Source: Streptomyces albiflavescens
Lineage (GTDB): Bacteria > Actinomycetota > Actinomycetes > Streptomycetales > Streptomycetaceae
Direction of reading: 5' to 3'
Assembly: GCF_014645835.1 (NCBI RefSeq)
Contig: NZ_BMMM01000013.1
Coordinates: forward strand, 2,010 to 66,009
DNA: 64,000 nt
Position numbers and translations under genes: made by a program. Shown here piece by piece: positions 41,180 through 52,416 of this stretch (positions within the stretch are counted from its first letter, which is position 1; the number at the start of each line of letters is the position of its first letter). The notes below the pieces were generated by a model. It worked only from the letters and a program-made list of their open reading frames with translations, was not told the origin of the DNA and ran no database searches.

Positions 41180-42138
41180 CGGGGCCTCCTCGGGTCGAAG
41201 GCGGACACGGCGGTCAGCTCCTCGAAGAGCTCACGCTCGCGGGCGGTCGGCTCGGGCGGCACCATGATGCGGACCTCCGCGTACAGGTCGCCGTCCTTGC
41301 CACGTGGGTTGGGCATGCCCTCGCCGCGCAGCCGCAGCCGACGGCCGCTGGACGAGCCCGCGGGGACCGAGACCTTGGCCGTGCCGCCGGGGGTGGGCAC
41401 CGGCACGGTCGCGCCGAGCGCTGCCTCCCAGGGCGTCACCGGGAGGACGACGTGGATGTCGCGGCCCTCCAGCCGGAACCGCCCGTCGGGCTTGATCCGC
41501 ACCCGCAGATACAGATCGCCCGACGGGGCGTCTCCACTGCCCCTGCCGCCCTCTCCGGCCAGCCGGATGCGCTGCCCGTCGACCACACCACGCGGGATGG
41601 TGACGTCGTAGGTGCGCTGCCCGTTCGGGCCGCCCAAGGTGATGCCGCGCTTGCCGCCCCGGTACGCCTCCTCGACACCGAGCTGGATCTCGGCCTCCTG
41701 GTCGGCGCCCGGCACCGGGCCCCAGCCGCCCCCGCCGCCGCGTCCGAAGATCCCGCCGAACAGGTCCTCGAAGTCGACGCCGGAGCCGTCGAAGTCGACG
41801 CCGTCGGCCGTACGGAAGCGCACCCTGCTGCCTCGTCCGCCAGCCCCTCCGACTCCCGCGCCCCAGCCGCCACGGGCACCCGCCGCCGCGGCCACCCGCT
41901 CGTCGTAGTCCTCCGGGATCTGCCGGAAGTTCTCACCGAAACGGTCGTAGCGCTGCCTTGTCCTGGGGTCCGACAGCACGCTGTACGCGTCGTTGATCTC
42001 CTTGAAGCTCTCCTCGGCCCCCGGATCCTTGTTGATGTCGGGGTGGTGCTTGCGCGCCAGCTTGCGGAAGGCCTGCTGGATCTCCTCGGAGTTCGCGTCG
42101 CGCGACACTCCGAGCACGTCGTAGTAGTCGCGTGCCAT
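41176..42138 (-). CDS. DnaJ-type co-chaperone, CbpA class (no zinc finger)
   Basis: 320 residues. The J-domain is at 1-70 with the HPD motif in ARKHHPDINKDP, then a glycine-rich linker at about 85-150 (FEDLFGGIFGRGGGGGWG), and two DnaJ-C beta domains (EEAYRGGKRGITLGG, then DIHVVLPVTPWEAALG). The CxxCxGxG zinc repeats of canonical DnaJ are absent, so it is a class II (CbpA-like) protein, consistent with the adjacent CbpM-like modulator. It stimulates DnaK ATPase activity and delivers clients. It lies six bases after grpE. Confidence 0.95.
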   Translation of the reverse strand: MARDYYDVLGVSRDANSEEIQQAFRKLARKHHPDINKDPGAEESFKEINDAYSVLSDPRTRQRYDRFGENFRQIPEDYDERVAAAAGARGGWGAGVGGAGGRGSRVRFRTADGVDFDGSGVDFEDLFGGIFGRGGGGGWGPVPGADQEAEIQLGVEEAYRGGKRGITLGGPNGQRTYDVTIPRGVVDGQRIRLAGEGGRGSGDAPSGDLYLRVRIKPDGRFRLEGRDIHVVLPVTPWEAALGATVPVPTPGGTAKVSVPAGSSSGRRLRLRGEGMPNPRGKDGDLYAEVRIMVPPEPTARERELFEELTAVSAFDPRRPR

Positions 42139-42144
42139 GAGGTG

Positions 42145-42669
42145 TCACTCCTGCCGCTTGCTGACCACGACGAACGCGGGGCGCAGCTGCTTCCCGTCCG
42201 CGCCGTAGCCCGGACTCACCACCTGGGCCACCGTGTTCGGCTCGGCATCGGGGTTGTCGACCACGCCGACGACCTCGTGCCGGGTCGGGTCGAAGGGCAC
42301 TCCGGTCTCCTCGTAGCGGGCGTATCCGAGGCCGCGCAGCACCTCGACGGCTTGGTCGCGCACGGCTTCGACACCCTTCAGCACGGCGCTGGGGTCGGAG
42401 TCGGCGTGGGCCAGGGCCCGTTCCAGGTTGTCGAGGACGGGCAGCCAGGCGGCCGCCGTGCGGGCCCGCTCTTCACCGCGCACACGTTCCAGCTCCTTCG
42501 CATGGCGCTTGCGGAGGTTGTCCAGGTCGGCGAGCGTCCTGTGCCAGCGGTCCCGCAGTTCCTCGAGGGCCGCGGCCTGCTCGTCCGCCTCCGGTTGTGC
42601 GGTGGCCGGTGAGGTCTCGACCGGCTCCTGCTGCTCCGGGGGCGTCATCGGCTCCTGCCCAGTGGCCAT
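42145..42669 (-). CDS. grpE: GrpE nucleotide-exchange factor
   Basis: 174 residues. A disordered acidic start and a long coiled coil (about 30-80: AAALEELRDRWHRTLADLDN, then LRKRHAKELERVRGEERART) precede the beta-domain with GVPFDPTRHEVVGVVDNP. GrpE exchanges ADP for ATP on DnaK. It lies nine bases after dnaK and six bases before dnaJ, so the three form the standard core of a chaperone operon. The ATG at 42669 follows AGCTGAGGTGTCG. Confidence 0.95.
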   Translation of the reverse strand: MATGQEPMTPPEQQEPVETSPATAQPEADEQAAALEELRDRWHRTLADLDNLRKRHAKELERVRGEERARTAAAWLPVLDNLERALAHADSDPSAVLKGVEAVRDQAVEVLRGLGYARYEETGVPFDPTRHEVVGVVDNPDAEPNTVAQVVSPGYGADGKQLRPAFVVVSKRQE

Positions 42670-42678
42670 GACGACACC

Positions 42679-44577
<1,899 letters not shown>

Positions 44578-45052
44578 GAGGAACTCCTTCGCCTGCCACC
44601 CAGGCATCCACCCGCACCCGGTGGTGGCGGCTGTGTTCAGGTGAGGGGGCCGTGTCGTCGGCGCGCTCCCGCAGAGCCTTCGGCGCTCTCGCCGTCGGCG
44701 CGCTGAGAGGCCCGATGCGAACTCGGATTCGTGGTTCGTCGCTCCTGTCTCCATCAGCCTGGTACAGGACCAAGGGGGACGCTTGCTCCCGACGGGGCCA
44801 AATTCCACCCGCGACTCAGCCTCGGAGCACAGCGGAGCGGGGGGCGCGACTCGGCTGGGCCGGGCCGGCGCACATCGCACAGGGGACCGGTTCGCGGAGA
44901 CACCGACGGCGCGTCGCCCGACCGGAGAACGCCGGCGGCGCTCGGCCGCGGGGCCTGGCCCCGGGCACACGGGACATTCGGCCAGGAAGTGATCACCGCT
45001 CCGGCAATCGACTCGGCAAGCGGCCGAATGGTGCAAAAGTTAATATTGCCCC
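44578..45052. other. 475-bp divergent regulatory region between dnaK and pucR-type gene
   Basis: No gene is supported; frames here are arginine- and proline-rich. The dnaK side has AAGGAG next to the start and short complementary stretches such as CCACC/GGTGG around 44615-44635. The right end carries a TAATAT -10-like box at 45041-45046. I searched by eye for HAIR (CTTGAGT-N7-ACTCAAG) and CIRCE palindromes and saw neither. Confidence 0.5.
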
Positions 45053-45053
45053 A
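45041..45053 (+). promoter_or_regulatory. -10 element and probable leaderless start
   Basis: TAATAT (45041-45046) lies six bases before the ATG at 45053. No purine-rich ribosome site is present in TTGCCCC between them. Transcription would start at or near the A of the ATG, giving a leaderless mRNA. Confidence 0.55.
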
Positions 45054-46882
45054 TGCCTGGCAAGGCGGACGACGTCACAGGTGCCGCGTACCAGAGCTAC
45101 GAACCGGGTGGGCTCTACAACCAGGCGCCGACCACGGCCCCGGCCACCTGGGGGCGTCGGCAGCTGGCGAGTCTGTACAACCTCTTCGCGCTTGCCATGA
45201 CCATGTTCGACGGACGTTCGGGGGAGGACATCCTCCAGCTGGCCATGGACGAGGTGCCGCTCCTCGGGGGCTGCCGGCCGGAAGCCTGTTATCTGCTCCG
45301 CGACGGACACTTCGCCCTTGCGGCCACCCCGAACACGGAGTCCATCGACAGTGGCCCGCGGCGGGACATGCCCGAACCGGCCGACCAGCTGGCTGCCCTC
45401 GCCGGCGAGGACGGCGCCGTCAAGTTCGCGGAGGGCGGCTGGGGATGGGCGGCAGGCCTGCGGTGTGCCGACCAACTCCTCGGCTACCTCGTCGTCAGCG
45501 CCCCGAAGCCACCGCCCGACGACGAACACTTCCTCCTGTACGCCCTTGCCCGGCCGACCGGTGCCGCGCTCTCCAATGCCGACGCGCGCCGCCGCGACCG
45601 CGAGTACGCCCGGCAGCTGTTCCGGGCCATCGAGGACCGGGACGCGGTCAATGAACGGCTCACCGCGCTCGTGGCGGAGCTGGAGGGACAGCGCACGGTG
45701 CATGACGTCCTCAACCGGACGTACATCGCCGACGAGGGAGAGGCGGGCATCGCCGACGCCGTGTACGAACTGACCGGCCTGCCCACCCGCATCGAGGACC
45801 GCTTCGGGAACCTGGTCGCCTCGGCCGGGCCCGGATCCGCCGAGGCCGGTGACAAGCCCGATCCGTCGCGGCGGGAGCGGCTCATACAGGACGCGCTGCG
45901 CGATGTGACCCCCGTCCGCCGTGACGGTCGGCTCGTCGGGCTGGCCCGCCATCACGGCGAAGTCCTCGGAGCCATCGCACTCATCGACCCCGCCGACAGG
46001 GCGGGCGCGGCCGACGAGTTCGCCCTCGGACACGCATGCACGGCCCTGGCCCTCGAATTGGCCCACCGCCGCAGTCTGGCGGAGGTCGAGCTGCGGTTGC
46101 GCCGGGAGCTGGTGGACGACCTCCTGACCGGCGCCGACGAGGGCGGCGCGTACGCCAGGGCGGCAGCGGTCGGCCACGATCTGCACGGACCGCAGCATGT
46201 CGTCGTCGCCCAGTGGCAGGGAACGGTCGCCGACGACCGGTTCATGGGAGCGGTGGGCCGTGCCGCGCAGGGACTGGGCCTCAGGTCACTGCTCGCCCGG
46301 CGTGCGGACATGGCGGTGCTCGTGGTGCAGGGCAAGCCGCGCGACGCGGGGCTGTACGAGGCCGTGGGTGAGGAGTTGGGCTCTCATCGGGGCGCCGTGG
46401 GCATCGGCAGCGTGTGCGAGACCATGGCCGACATTCCCCACTCCTACGACAAGGCCGTCCGCGCGCTGAACGTACGAGGCCAGTCGCACCCCCCGCACGG
46501 CACCACCGCCTACGAGGAGCTGGGCCTCTACCGCATCCTCGACCGAGGAAACGACTCCCACGACGTGCAGCTGTTCGTCCGTGAGTGGCTCGGCCCGCTC
46601 CTCGACTACGACCACGCCCACCACAGCGACCTGGTGCTCACCCTCACCCAGTACTTCGACCACGGCGGCAACTACGACGAGACGGCACACGCCCTCGCCG
46701 TCCACCGCAGCACGCTGCGCTACCGGTTGCAGCGCATCCGCGAGGTCAGCGGCCGGCGGCTCGACGACGTGGACAGCCGGTTCAACCTTCAAGTGGCCAC
46801 GCGGATCTGGAAGGTGAGCGGCACCGCGGCGGATGCCGCCTCGCATACGGATGTGCGTCCGCGCGACGGATCACGGGGGTGA
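45053..46882 (+). CDS. PucR-family transcriptional regulator
   Basis: 609 residues. The N-terminal two-thirds contains GAF-like sensory regions (LYNLFALAMTMFDGRSGEDI, then TVHDVLNRTYIADEGEAGIA and TGLPTRIEDRFGNLVASAG). The CdaR/PucR GGDEF-like segment follows (VGIGSVCETMADIPHSYDKA), then the C-terminal PucR helix-turn-helix (LVLTLTQYFDHGGNYDETAH, then ALAVHRSTLRYRLQRIREVS). PucR regulators control purine, amino-acid and other catabolic genes. It is divergent from the dnaK operon, so it is the best local candidate for its regulator; that is inference. The mRNA is probably leaderless. Confidence 0.92.
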   Translation: MPGKADDVTGAAYQSYEPGGLYNQAPTTAPATWGRRQLASLYNLFALAMTMFDGRSGEDILQLAMDEVPLLGGCRPEACYLLRDGHFALAATPNTESIDSGPRRDMPEPADQLAALAGEDGAVKFAEGGWGWAAGLRCADQLLGYLVVSAPKPPPDDEHFLLYALARPTGAALSNADARRRDREYARQLFRAIEDRDAVNERLTALVAELEGQRTVHDVLNRTYIADEGEAGIADAVYELTGLPTRIEDRFGNLVASAGPGSAEAGDKPDPSRRERLIQDALRDVTPVRRDGRLVGLARHHGEVLGAIALIDPADRAGAADEFALGHACTALALELAHRRSLAEVELRLRRELVDDLLTGADEGGAYARAAAVGHDLHGPQHVVVAQWQGTVADDRFMGAVGRAAQGLGLRSLLARRADMAVLVVQGKPRDAGLYEAVGEELGSHRGAVGIGSVCETMADIPHSYDKAVRALNVRGQSHPPHGTTAYEELGLYRILDRGNDSHDVQLFVREWLGPLLDYDHAHHSDLVLTLTQYFDHGGNYDETAHALAVHRSTLRYRLQRIREVSGRRLDDVDSRFNLQVATRIWKVSGTAADAASHTDVRPRDGSRG

Positions 46883-46902
46883 CGGGTACCTACCCGGCGC
46901 CC
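46876..46902. terminator. Hairpin between convergent pucR-type and AAA genes
   Basis: CGGGTA and TACCCG form a tight 6-bp stem around CC at 46883-46896, extended by flanking GGGG and CCCC. It lies at the end of the PucR gene and before the stop of the convergent ATPase, so it may serve both. Confidence 0.5.
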
Positions 46903-46929
46903 CTGACCACGGCGACACCGCCGCCGCGC

Positions 46930-47643
46930 CTACGACTCGTCGACGATGTGCCGCAGGTAGGCGTGCGGGTCGGCGAGATAGCGGCGCCAGTGGTCCACGA
47001 CGCCGAGCTCCCGCCAGGCGACCCTGCGCATTCCGTGCTCGCCGACCTCGACGATGTCCGCGCCCGGCAGGGCGGTCAGCAGGGGGGAGTGCGTGGCGCA
47101 GATGATCTGGCCGCCCTCCTTGGCCAACCGGTCGATGTGTCCGACCAGTTCGAGACACGAGGAGAACGAGAGTGCCGCCTCCGGCTCGTCCAGGACATAG
47201 AGCCCCGCGTGCTGGAACTTCCCGCGGAACGCCGCGAGAAAGCCCTCGCCATGGCTGACCGAGTCCGGCGACAACCCCTCTCGGCCCAGGGCATCCAAGG
47301 CCGTCTCGGCCCGCAGGAAGAAGCCCTTGCGGGCCGACCAGCTCGTGACCATACGACGTCCGCGCGGGGCCGCGTCGAACCTCATCCGCTCGCCGAGTAC
47401 CGATTTGCCCCGAGGGGACGCGTACCGCCAGTCGTGGGAGCCGCCGTAGGAGTCGAGGCCGAACGCCTCCGCCAGCGCTTCGACCAGGGTCGACTTCCCC
47501 GAACCGTTCTCGCCGACCAGAAAGGTCACCGGCACGGTGAAGCGCAGCCCTTCGTCGAGCAGCTGCCGGACGCAGGGCACCGACCAGGGCCAGGTGTCCT
47601 GGTCGTACGAGGACCGGTGGGCGTACGCGCGTTCGACAATCAC
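46930..47643 (-). CDS. AAA-family ATPase (ABC-like, DUF2813/AAA_23 type)
   Basis: A 237-residue single-domain ATPase. Walker A is VGENGSGKST near residues 43-52, the signature-like segment is SVSHGEGFLAAF near 128-139, Walker B is LYVLDEPEAALS near 148-159, and the H-loop is ICATHSPLL. Proteins of this size and layout resemble the SMC/RecF-like ATPases often annotated as AAA_23 or AAA_15. There is no transmembrane partner and no coiled coil. The start is a GTG at 47643. It stands alone, and I see no nuclease or toxin partner next to it. Confidence 0.88.
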   Translation of the reverse strand: MIVERAYAHRSSYDQDTWPWSVPCVRQLLDEGLRFTVPVTFLVGENGSGKSTLVEALAEAFGLDSYGGSHDWRYASPRGKSVLGERMRFDAAPRGRRMVTSWSARKGFFLRAETALDALGREGLSPDSVSHGEGFLAAFRGKFQHAGLYVLDEPEAALSFSSCLELVGHIDRLAKEGGQIICATHSPLLTALPGADIVEVGEHGMRRVAWRELGVVDHWRRYLADPHAYLRHIVDES

Positions 47644-47808
47644 CCGACCAGTGTCACCCGGGGCCGCGGAGAACGTACAAAAACGGCCCGGTGATCACGA
47701 CGTCGTGCGGGAACCTCACCCGGGTGCAGGGCCCTGTCGATTCGGCCGGTGGCCGTTCGTTCAGTGGGTGAGACGTCGGCGTCGTGCCGGCGCCGGACGA
47801 GGGCTGTG

Positions 47809-48657
47809 ATGAGGATGAACGAGGTACGGACCCTGCTCGGCGGACGGGGACTGGTCGAGTCGCCGCGCTGGCACGGTGACCGGTTGTACTTCTCCGACTG
47901 GTCGGTCGGCGAGGTCGTCGCGGTCGATCCGGCCGGTCGCAGCGAGGTGATCGCACGCGTGGCATCGCTGCCGCTGTGCACCGCCTGGCTGCCCGACGGA
48001 CGGATGGTGATTGTCTCGTCGGCGGACGGGAAACTGTTGCGCCGGGAAGGCGACGGATCGCTGGGCACCTGTGCGGACCTGGGCAGGCCGGGCTGGAACG
48101 ACATCGTGATCGACGGCCGCGGGAACATCTACGTCAATCGCGGCGACTTCGACCCGATGGCGGGGGAGGCCTTCAAACCGGGCTCGGTCTCGCTGGTCAC
48201 ACAGGACGGCTCGGTGCGCGAAGTGGCCGACGACATCGCGTTCCCCAACGGGATGGCGGTGACGCCCGACAACTCCACGCTGATCGTGGCGGATTCGTAC
48301 CGGCACAGCCTGCTGGCCTTCGACATCGGCGCGGACGGCGGGCTGTCCGGCCGGCGGGTCTGGGCCGACCTCGGCGAGGGGACCCCGGACGGCATCTGCG
48401 TCGACGCGCAGAACGCCGTCTGGTACGCCGATGTGCCGGGCCGGTGCTGTGTGCGCGTCGCGGAGGGCGGCGCGGTGCTGGACAGGGTCGACCTGGACCG
48501 AGGCGGCTTCGCCTGCGCGCTGGGCGGCCCCGACGGAACGACTCTGTTCATCGTGGCCGCCGGGTGGCAGGGGATGACGGCGTCCGAGCTGGTGACACCC
48601 GGCTCCGGACAGGTGCTCGCCACCGAGGTCGAGGTACCGGGGGCCGGCTGGCCGTGA
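47809..48657 (+). CDS. SMP-30/gluconolactonase/LRE-family lactonase
   Basis: A 282-residue six-bladed propeller hydrolase. The metal-site motifs are LVESPRWHGDRLYFSDW with its glutamate, GWNDIVIDGRGNIYVN (asparagine), FPNGMAVTPDNSTLIVADSY (asparagine) and TPDGICVDAQNAVWYAD (aspartate). Such enzymes open sugar lactones or other cyclic esters in a divalent-metal-dependent reaction. The ATG at 47809 has GAGGG five to seven bases upstream; ATG at 47815 is an alternative. It is convergent with the frameshifted EF-Tu-C-like gene. No sugar dehydrogenase is adjacent. Confidence 0.92.
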   Translation: MRMNEVRTLLGGRGLVESPRWHGDRLYFSDWSVGEVVAVDPAGRSEVIARVASLPLCTAWLPDGRMVIVSSADGKLLRREGDGSLGTCADLGRPGWNDIVIDGRGNIYVNRGDFDPMAGEAFKPGSVSLVTQDGSVREVADDIAFPNGMAVTPDNSTLIVADSYRHSLLAFDIGADGGLSGRRVWADLGEGTPDGICVDAQNAVWYADVPGRCCVRVAEGGAVLDRVDLDRGGFACALGGPDGTTLFIVAAGWQGMTASELVTPGSGQVLATEVEVPGAGWP

Positions 48658-48666
48658 GGCCGGCGA

Positions 48667-49259
48667 TCACTCCTCCGATGGCCCGGCGGGCTGGCGTACT
48701 TCCAGAACGATCGCGGTGCTGGCCACCGTCCGGTCCTCATGCATGGTGATCCGGCGGCCCGGTCAAGATGCCGCCACCCGGAGGGCACGAGGGGCACGAG
48801 CCGCACCCGGCACCGTCCACCGGGCTCGAGGAAGGGCACGTCCTCGAGCCACAGCGCCGCGATGTTGACCGACCGGTCGCCGGTAGCCGTTCTGTGCCCG
48901 ATGTCCCACATCGGTCGCAGAACTCCGGTCCCGTCGAGGGGAGTTGTACGGCGGCCGTCTCCGGCCGGGCGGAGCGTCAGGTCCGCGCGGATCATGCCGT
49001 TGCGGATTTCGGAGCAGCGCCAGTGGCACCAGGCCGCGCTCCGTTCCATGCACAGCTGCTCGGCGGCGTCGCCGAGGGTCTCCCAGAACGTCAAAGGGAG
49101 CGGCCCGGCGTCCCCGAACTCCTCCAACAGGCCGAGCGCGGTCTCCCACTCGTCGGCGACGAGGTACTCCCAGACGTCGCGCACCGTGATGTCGTTCTCG
49201 GTGGCGGTCTTCTGGGGGACCAGGAGGCCGGCCGCTTCGAGTATTTCGGGCACGTGCAT
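48667..49259 (-). pseudogene. EF-Tu-C-like domain protein, frameshifted
   Basis: From the ATG at 49259 the frame encodes an N-terminal helical region (VWEYLVADEWETALGLLEEF) and a beta-barrel similar to EF-Tu domain III proteins (RPMWDIGHRTATGDRSVN, then WLEDVPFLEPGGRCRVRLVP). After SGWRHL, near 48768, the natural continuation (PGRRITMHEDRTVASTAIVL, then EVRQPAGPSEE) is in another frame and ends at a TGA at 48667. A single lost base around 48763-48770 explains this. It could be a real mutation or a sequencing error. If intact, the protein would be about 197 residues; function unknown. Confidence 0.75.
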
Positions 49260-49508
49260 GCGCTGATTGTGGACCACCTCTAGGGATAACCCTCGAATAA
49301 TCGCAAGGGCATGTCATGCATCGGTCAACGATGCGACTCTTCCCCCACCAGTCCCGCAGGTCGCGCTCCACCTGTCCATGCAGGTCGCGCAGGGCCTGCG
49401 CACGGTCACGCTCCCGCACACCCCAGCTCAGCTCGTCCCGGACAGCACATCCCGTCTGCCCGGTCTGTCACCGGCCGTCGACGCGCGGCCGTCGCAGAAG
49501 GAGTACGA

Positions 49509-51899
49509 GTGAGACGCATCCCCCGTCAGGCGACCGCGGCCGGAGCCCTCGTGGCCACCGCCGCATTCCTGGCCGTTGGCATACAGGCGGTCCCGGCGGC
49601 CGCCAAACCCACCCCCCACCCCACCCCCCTGCGCACCGGCGGCCTGGAGGCCGAACTCACCCCGGCCCAGCACACGGCGCTGCTGAAGAAGGCGTCGAAG
49701 CAGACCGCGGCAACCGCCGACTCCCTCGGCCTGGGCGCCAAGGAGAAGCTGGTCGTCAAGGACGTCGTCAAGGACAACGACGGCACGGTGCACACCCGCT
49801 ACGAGCGCACCTTCGCCGGACTCCCGGTGCTGGGCGGCGACCTGGTCGTGCACACCCCGCCGGCCTCCCTGGCCTCCGGCACGGTGAGCACCACCTTCAA
49901 CACCAAGCACACCATCAAGGTCCCCTCCACCACTGCGACGTTCACCAAGTCGGCGGCCGCGAGCAAGGCGCTGAAGATCGCCAAGACCCTCGCCGCGGAA
50001 AAGCCCGCCACCGACAGCGCCCGCAAGGTGATCTGGGCCGGTACCGGTACCCCCAAGCTCGCCTGGGAGACCGTGATCAGCGGCCTCCAGGACGACGGCA
50101 CCCCGAGCAAGCTGCACGTCATCACCGACGCCACGACCGGCAAGGAACTCCACCGCTACCAGGGCATCGAGACCGGCACCGGCAACACCCAGTACAGCGG
50201 CACGGTGACGCTCAACACGACCCTGTCCGGCTCGACGTACCAGCTGTACGACACCACGCGCGGTGGCCACAAGACGTACAGCCTCAACAACGGCACGTCG
50301 GGCACGGGCACGTTGATGACCGACTCCGACGACACCTGGGGCACCGGATCCGGGTCCAACACCCAGACCGCAGGCGCCGACGCCGCGTACGGCGCCCAGA
50401 CCACCTGGGACTTCTACAAGAACACGTTCGGCCGCAGCGGCATCAAGAACGACGGCGTCGCCGCCTACTCCCGCGTCCACTACAGCACGGCGTACGTCAA
50501 CGCCTTCTGGGACGACGACTGCTTCTGCATGACCTACGGCGACGGCTCGGGCGGCACCCACGCCCTCACCTCGCTCGACGTGGCCGGCCACGAGATGAGC
50601 CACGGCGTCACCTCCAACACCGCGGGCCTGGACTACAGCGGTGAGTCCGGCGGCCTCAACGAGGCGACGTCCGACATCTTCGGCACCGGCGTGGAGTTCT
50701 ACGCCGGCAACAGCAGCGACGTCGGCGACTACCTCATCGGCGAGAAGATCGACATCAACGGCGACGGCACGCCGTTGCGTTACATGGACGAGCCCGACAA
50801 GGACGGCGGCTCCGCCGACAGCTGGTACTCCGGCGTCGGCAACCTGGACGTCCACTACTCCTCGGGCCCGGCGAACCACATGTTCTATCTGCTCTCCGAG
50901 GGCAGCGGCACCAAGACCATCAACGGCGTCACCTACAACTCGCCGACCTCCGACGGTGTCGCCGTCGCGGGCATCGGCCGGGCCGCGGCGCTGCAGATCT
51001 GGTACAAGGCGCTGACGACGTACATGACGTCCAGCACCAACTACGCGGGCGCCCGGACCGCAGCCCTCAACGCCGCCACTGCCCTGTACGGCGCCAATTC
51101 CACCCAGTACGCGGGGGTGGCGAACGCCTTCGCGGGCATCAACGTCGGCGCCCACGTCACTCCGCCGTCGAGCGGCGTGACCGTCACCAACCCGGGCAGC
51201 CAGTCCTCCACCGTCGGTACGGCGGTGAGCCTGCAGATATCGGCGAGCAGCACCAACAGCGGCTCACTGACGTACGCCGCGACCGGACTGCCGACCGGCC
51301 TGTCGATCAACAGCTCGACCGGTGTCATCTCGGGCACCCCGACCACCGCCGGGACCTCCAGCACGACCGTCACCGTCACCGACAGCACCGGCGCGACCGG
51401 CACCGCCTCCTTCACCTGGACGGTCAGCTCCTCGGGCGGCGGCACCTGCACCTCGACCCAACTGCTCGGCAACCCGGGCTTCGAGTCCGGCAACACCACC
51501 TGGACCGCCACCAGCGGCGTCATCACCAACTCCAGCAGCGAGGCGGCCCACGGCGGCTCGTACAAGGCCTGGCTGGACGGCTACGGCTCCACTCACACCG
51601 ACACGTTGTCCCAGTCGGTGACGGTCCCGTCCGGCTGCAAGGCCACCCTCACCTTCTACCTGCACATCGACAGCGCGGAGACCACCACCAGCACCCAGTA
51701 CGACAAGCTGACGGTGACCGCCGGTTCGACCACTCTGGCGACCTACTCCAACCTCAACAAGGCCACCGGGTACACCCAGAAGTCCTTCGACCTGTCCTCG
51801 TTCGCCGGTACCACTGTCACGCTGAAGTTCAGCGGCGTCGAGGACTCCTCTCTCCAGACCAGCTTCGTCGTGGACGACACGGCCCTGACGACGAGCTGA
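49509..51899 (+). CDS. Secreted M4 (thermolysin-like) metalloprotease with C-terminal accessory domains
   Basis: 796 residues. A Sec signal peptide (about 1-36) precedes FTP and PepSY propeptide domains. The M4 catalytic domain spans about 230-560, with zinc ligands His361 and His365 and catalytic Glu362 in HEMSH, third ligand Glu385 in GGLNEATSD (20 residues on, as in thermolysin) and the transition-state histidine near 449 in DVHYSSG. A putative Ig-fold (LPTGLSINSSTGVISGTPTT) and a carbohydrate-binding-like beta-sandwich from LLGNPGFESGNTTW to the end follow. It digests extracellular protein. The GTG at 49509 has AAGGAG seven bases upstream. Confidence 0.95.
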   Translation: MRRIPRQATAAGALVATAAFLAVGIQAVPAAAKPTPHPTPLRTGGLEAELTPAQHTALLKKASKQTAATADSLGLGAKEKLVVKDVVKDNDGTVHTRYERTFAGLPVLGGDLVVHTPPASLASGTVSTTFNTKHTIKVPSTTATFTKSAAASKALKIAKTLAAEKPATDSARKVIWAGTGTPKLAWETVISGLQDDGTPSKLHVITDATTGKELHRYQGIETGTGNTQYSGTVTLNTTLSGSTYQLYDTTRGGHKTYSLNNGTSGTGTLMTDSDDTWGTGSGSNTQTAGADAAYGAQTTWDFYKNTFGRSGIKNDGVAAYSRVHYSTAYVNAFWDDDCFCMTYGDGSGGTHALTSLDVAGHEMSHGVTSNTAGLDYSGESGGLNEATSDIFGTGVEFYAGNSSDVGDYLIGEKIDINGDGTPLRYMDEPDKDGGSADSWYSGVGNLDVHYSSGPANHMFYLLSEGSGTKTINGVTYNSPTSDGVAVAGIGRAAALQIWYKALTTYMTSSTNYAGARTAALNAATALYGANSTQYAGVANAFAGINVGAHVTPPSSGVTVTNPGSQSSTVGTAVSLQISASSTNSGSLTYAATGLPTGLSINSSTGVISGTPTTAGTSSTTVTVTDSTGATGTASFTWTVSSSGGGTCTSTQLLGNPGFESGNTTWTATSGVITNSSSEAAHGGSYKAWLDGYGSTHTDTLSQSVTVPSGCKATLTFYLHIDSAETTTSTQYDKLTVTAGSTTLATYSNLNKATGYTQKSFDLSSFAGTTVTLKFSGVEDSSLQTSFVVDDTALTTS

Positions 51900-51925
51900 T
51901 CGGCACCACCTGACACCTCTGCGCC

Positions 51926-51969
51926 GGCCGCGACGTGACTCATCCGTGAGGACGAGCCGCGTCGCGGCC
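51926..51969. terminator. 10-bp perfect stem-loop between convergent genes
   Basis: GGCCGCGACG (51926-51935) pairs exactly with CGTCGCGGCC (51960-51969) across a 24-base loop. It is centred between the M4 protease and Lrp-type gene ends, so it can terminate both. Confidence 0.65.
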
Positions 51970-51978
51970 CCGTCCCGC

Positions 51979-52416
51979 TCACAGGCGTGGCCGGTCGATC
52001 AGCCGGGAGAGCACGATGACGCTCTCGGTGCGCTCGACGGGGGCGGTGGCTCGTACGCGCTGGATGGCCTGTTCCAGGTGAGTGATGTCCCTGGCCAGCA
52101 TGTGAAGGACCGCGTCCGCGGCGCCGGAGACCGTACAGGCCTCGACGACCTCCGGGGTACCCTCCAGCGCCTGGCGCAGTTCCCCGGGAGTGGGGTTGCC
52201 CCGGCAGTAGACCTCGACGAATGCCTCGGTGCGCCAGGCCAGCGTCTGGGGGTCGACGATCGCCGTGAAACCACGGATCGCTCCGGTCGAGACCAAACGG
52301 TCGAGGCGACGCTTGGCGGCCGGCGCGGACAGCCCGGCGGCCTTGCCGATCTCGGCGTATGTGGACCGGGCGTTGCGCAGCACACAGCGGATGATCTCCT
52401 CATCGATCGAGTCCAC
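51979..52416 (-). CDS. Lrp/AsnC-family regulator
   Basis: 145 residues. The N-terminal helix-turn-helix (SIDEEIIRCVLRNARSTYAE, then IGKAAGLSAPAAKRRLDRLV) leads to the RAM ligand domain (TEAFVEVYCRGNPTPGELRQ). Lrp-type proteins sense amino acids or related metabolites. I chose the GTG at 52416 because GGAGG lies nine bases upstream and the HTH then begins at the normal position; the frame extends further but without family similarity. It is divergent from the M20 deacylase gene, which is its likely target. Confidence 0.92.
   Translation of the reverse strand: MDSIDEEIIRCVLRNARSTYAEIGKAAGLSAPAAKRRLDRLVSTGAIRGFTAIVDPQTLAWRTEAFVEVYCRGNPTPGELRQALEGTPEVVEACTVSGAADAVLHMLARDITHLEQAIQRVRATAPVERTESVIVLSRLIDRPRL

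Noticed and set aside
44578..45052. HspR (HAIR) or HrcA (CIRCE) operator ahead of dnaK
   Set aside because: Neither palindrome was found by eye on either strand.
46930..47643. Stand-alone defence ATPase (for example an OLD- or Gabija-like system)
   Set aside because: No nuclease, helicase or toxin partner is next to it; neighbours are a PucR regulator and an SMP-30 lactonase.
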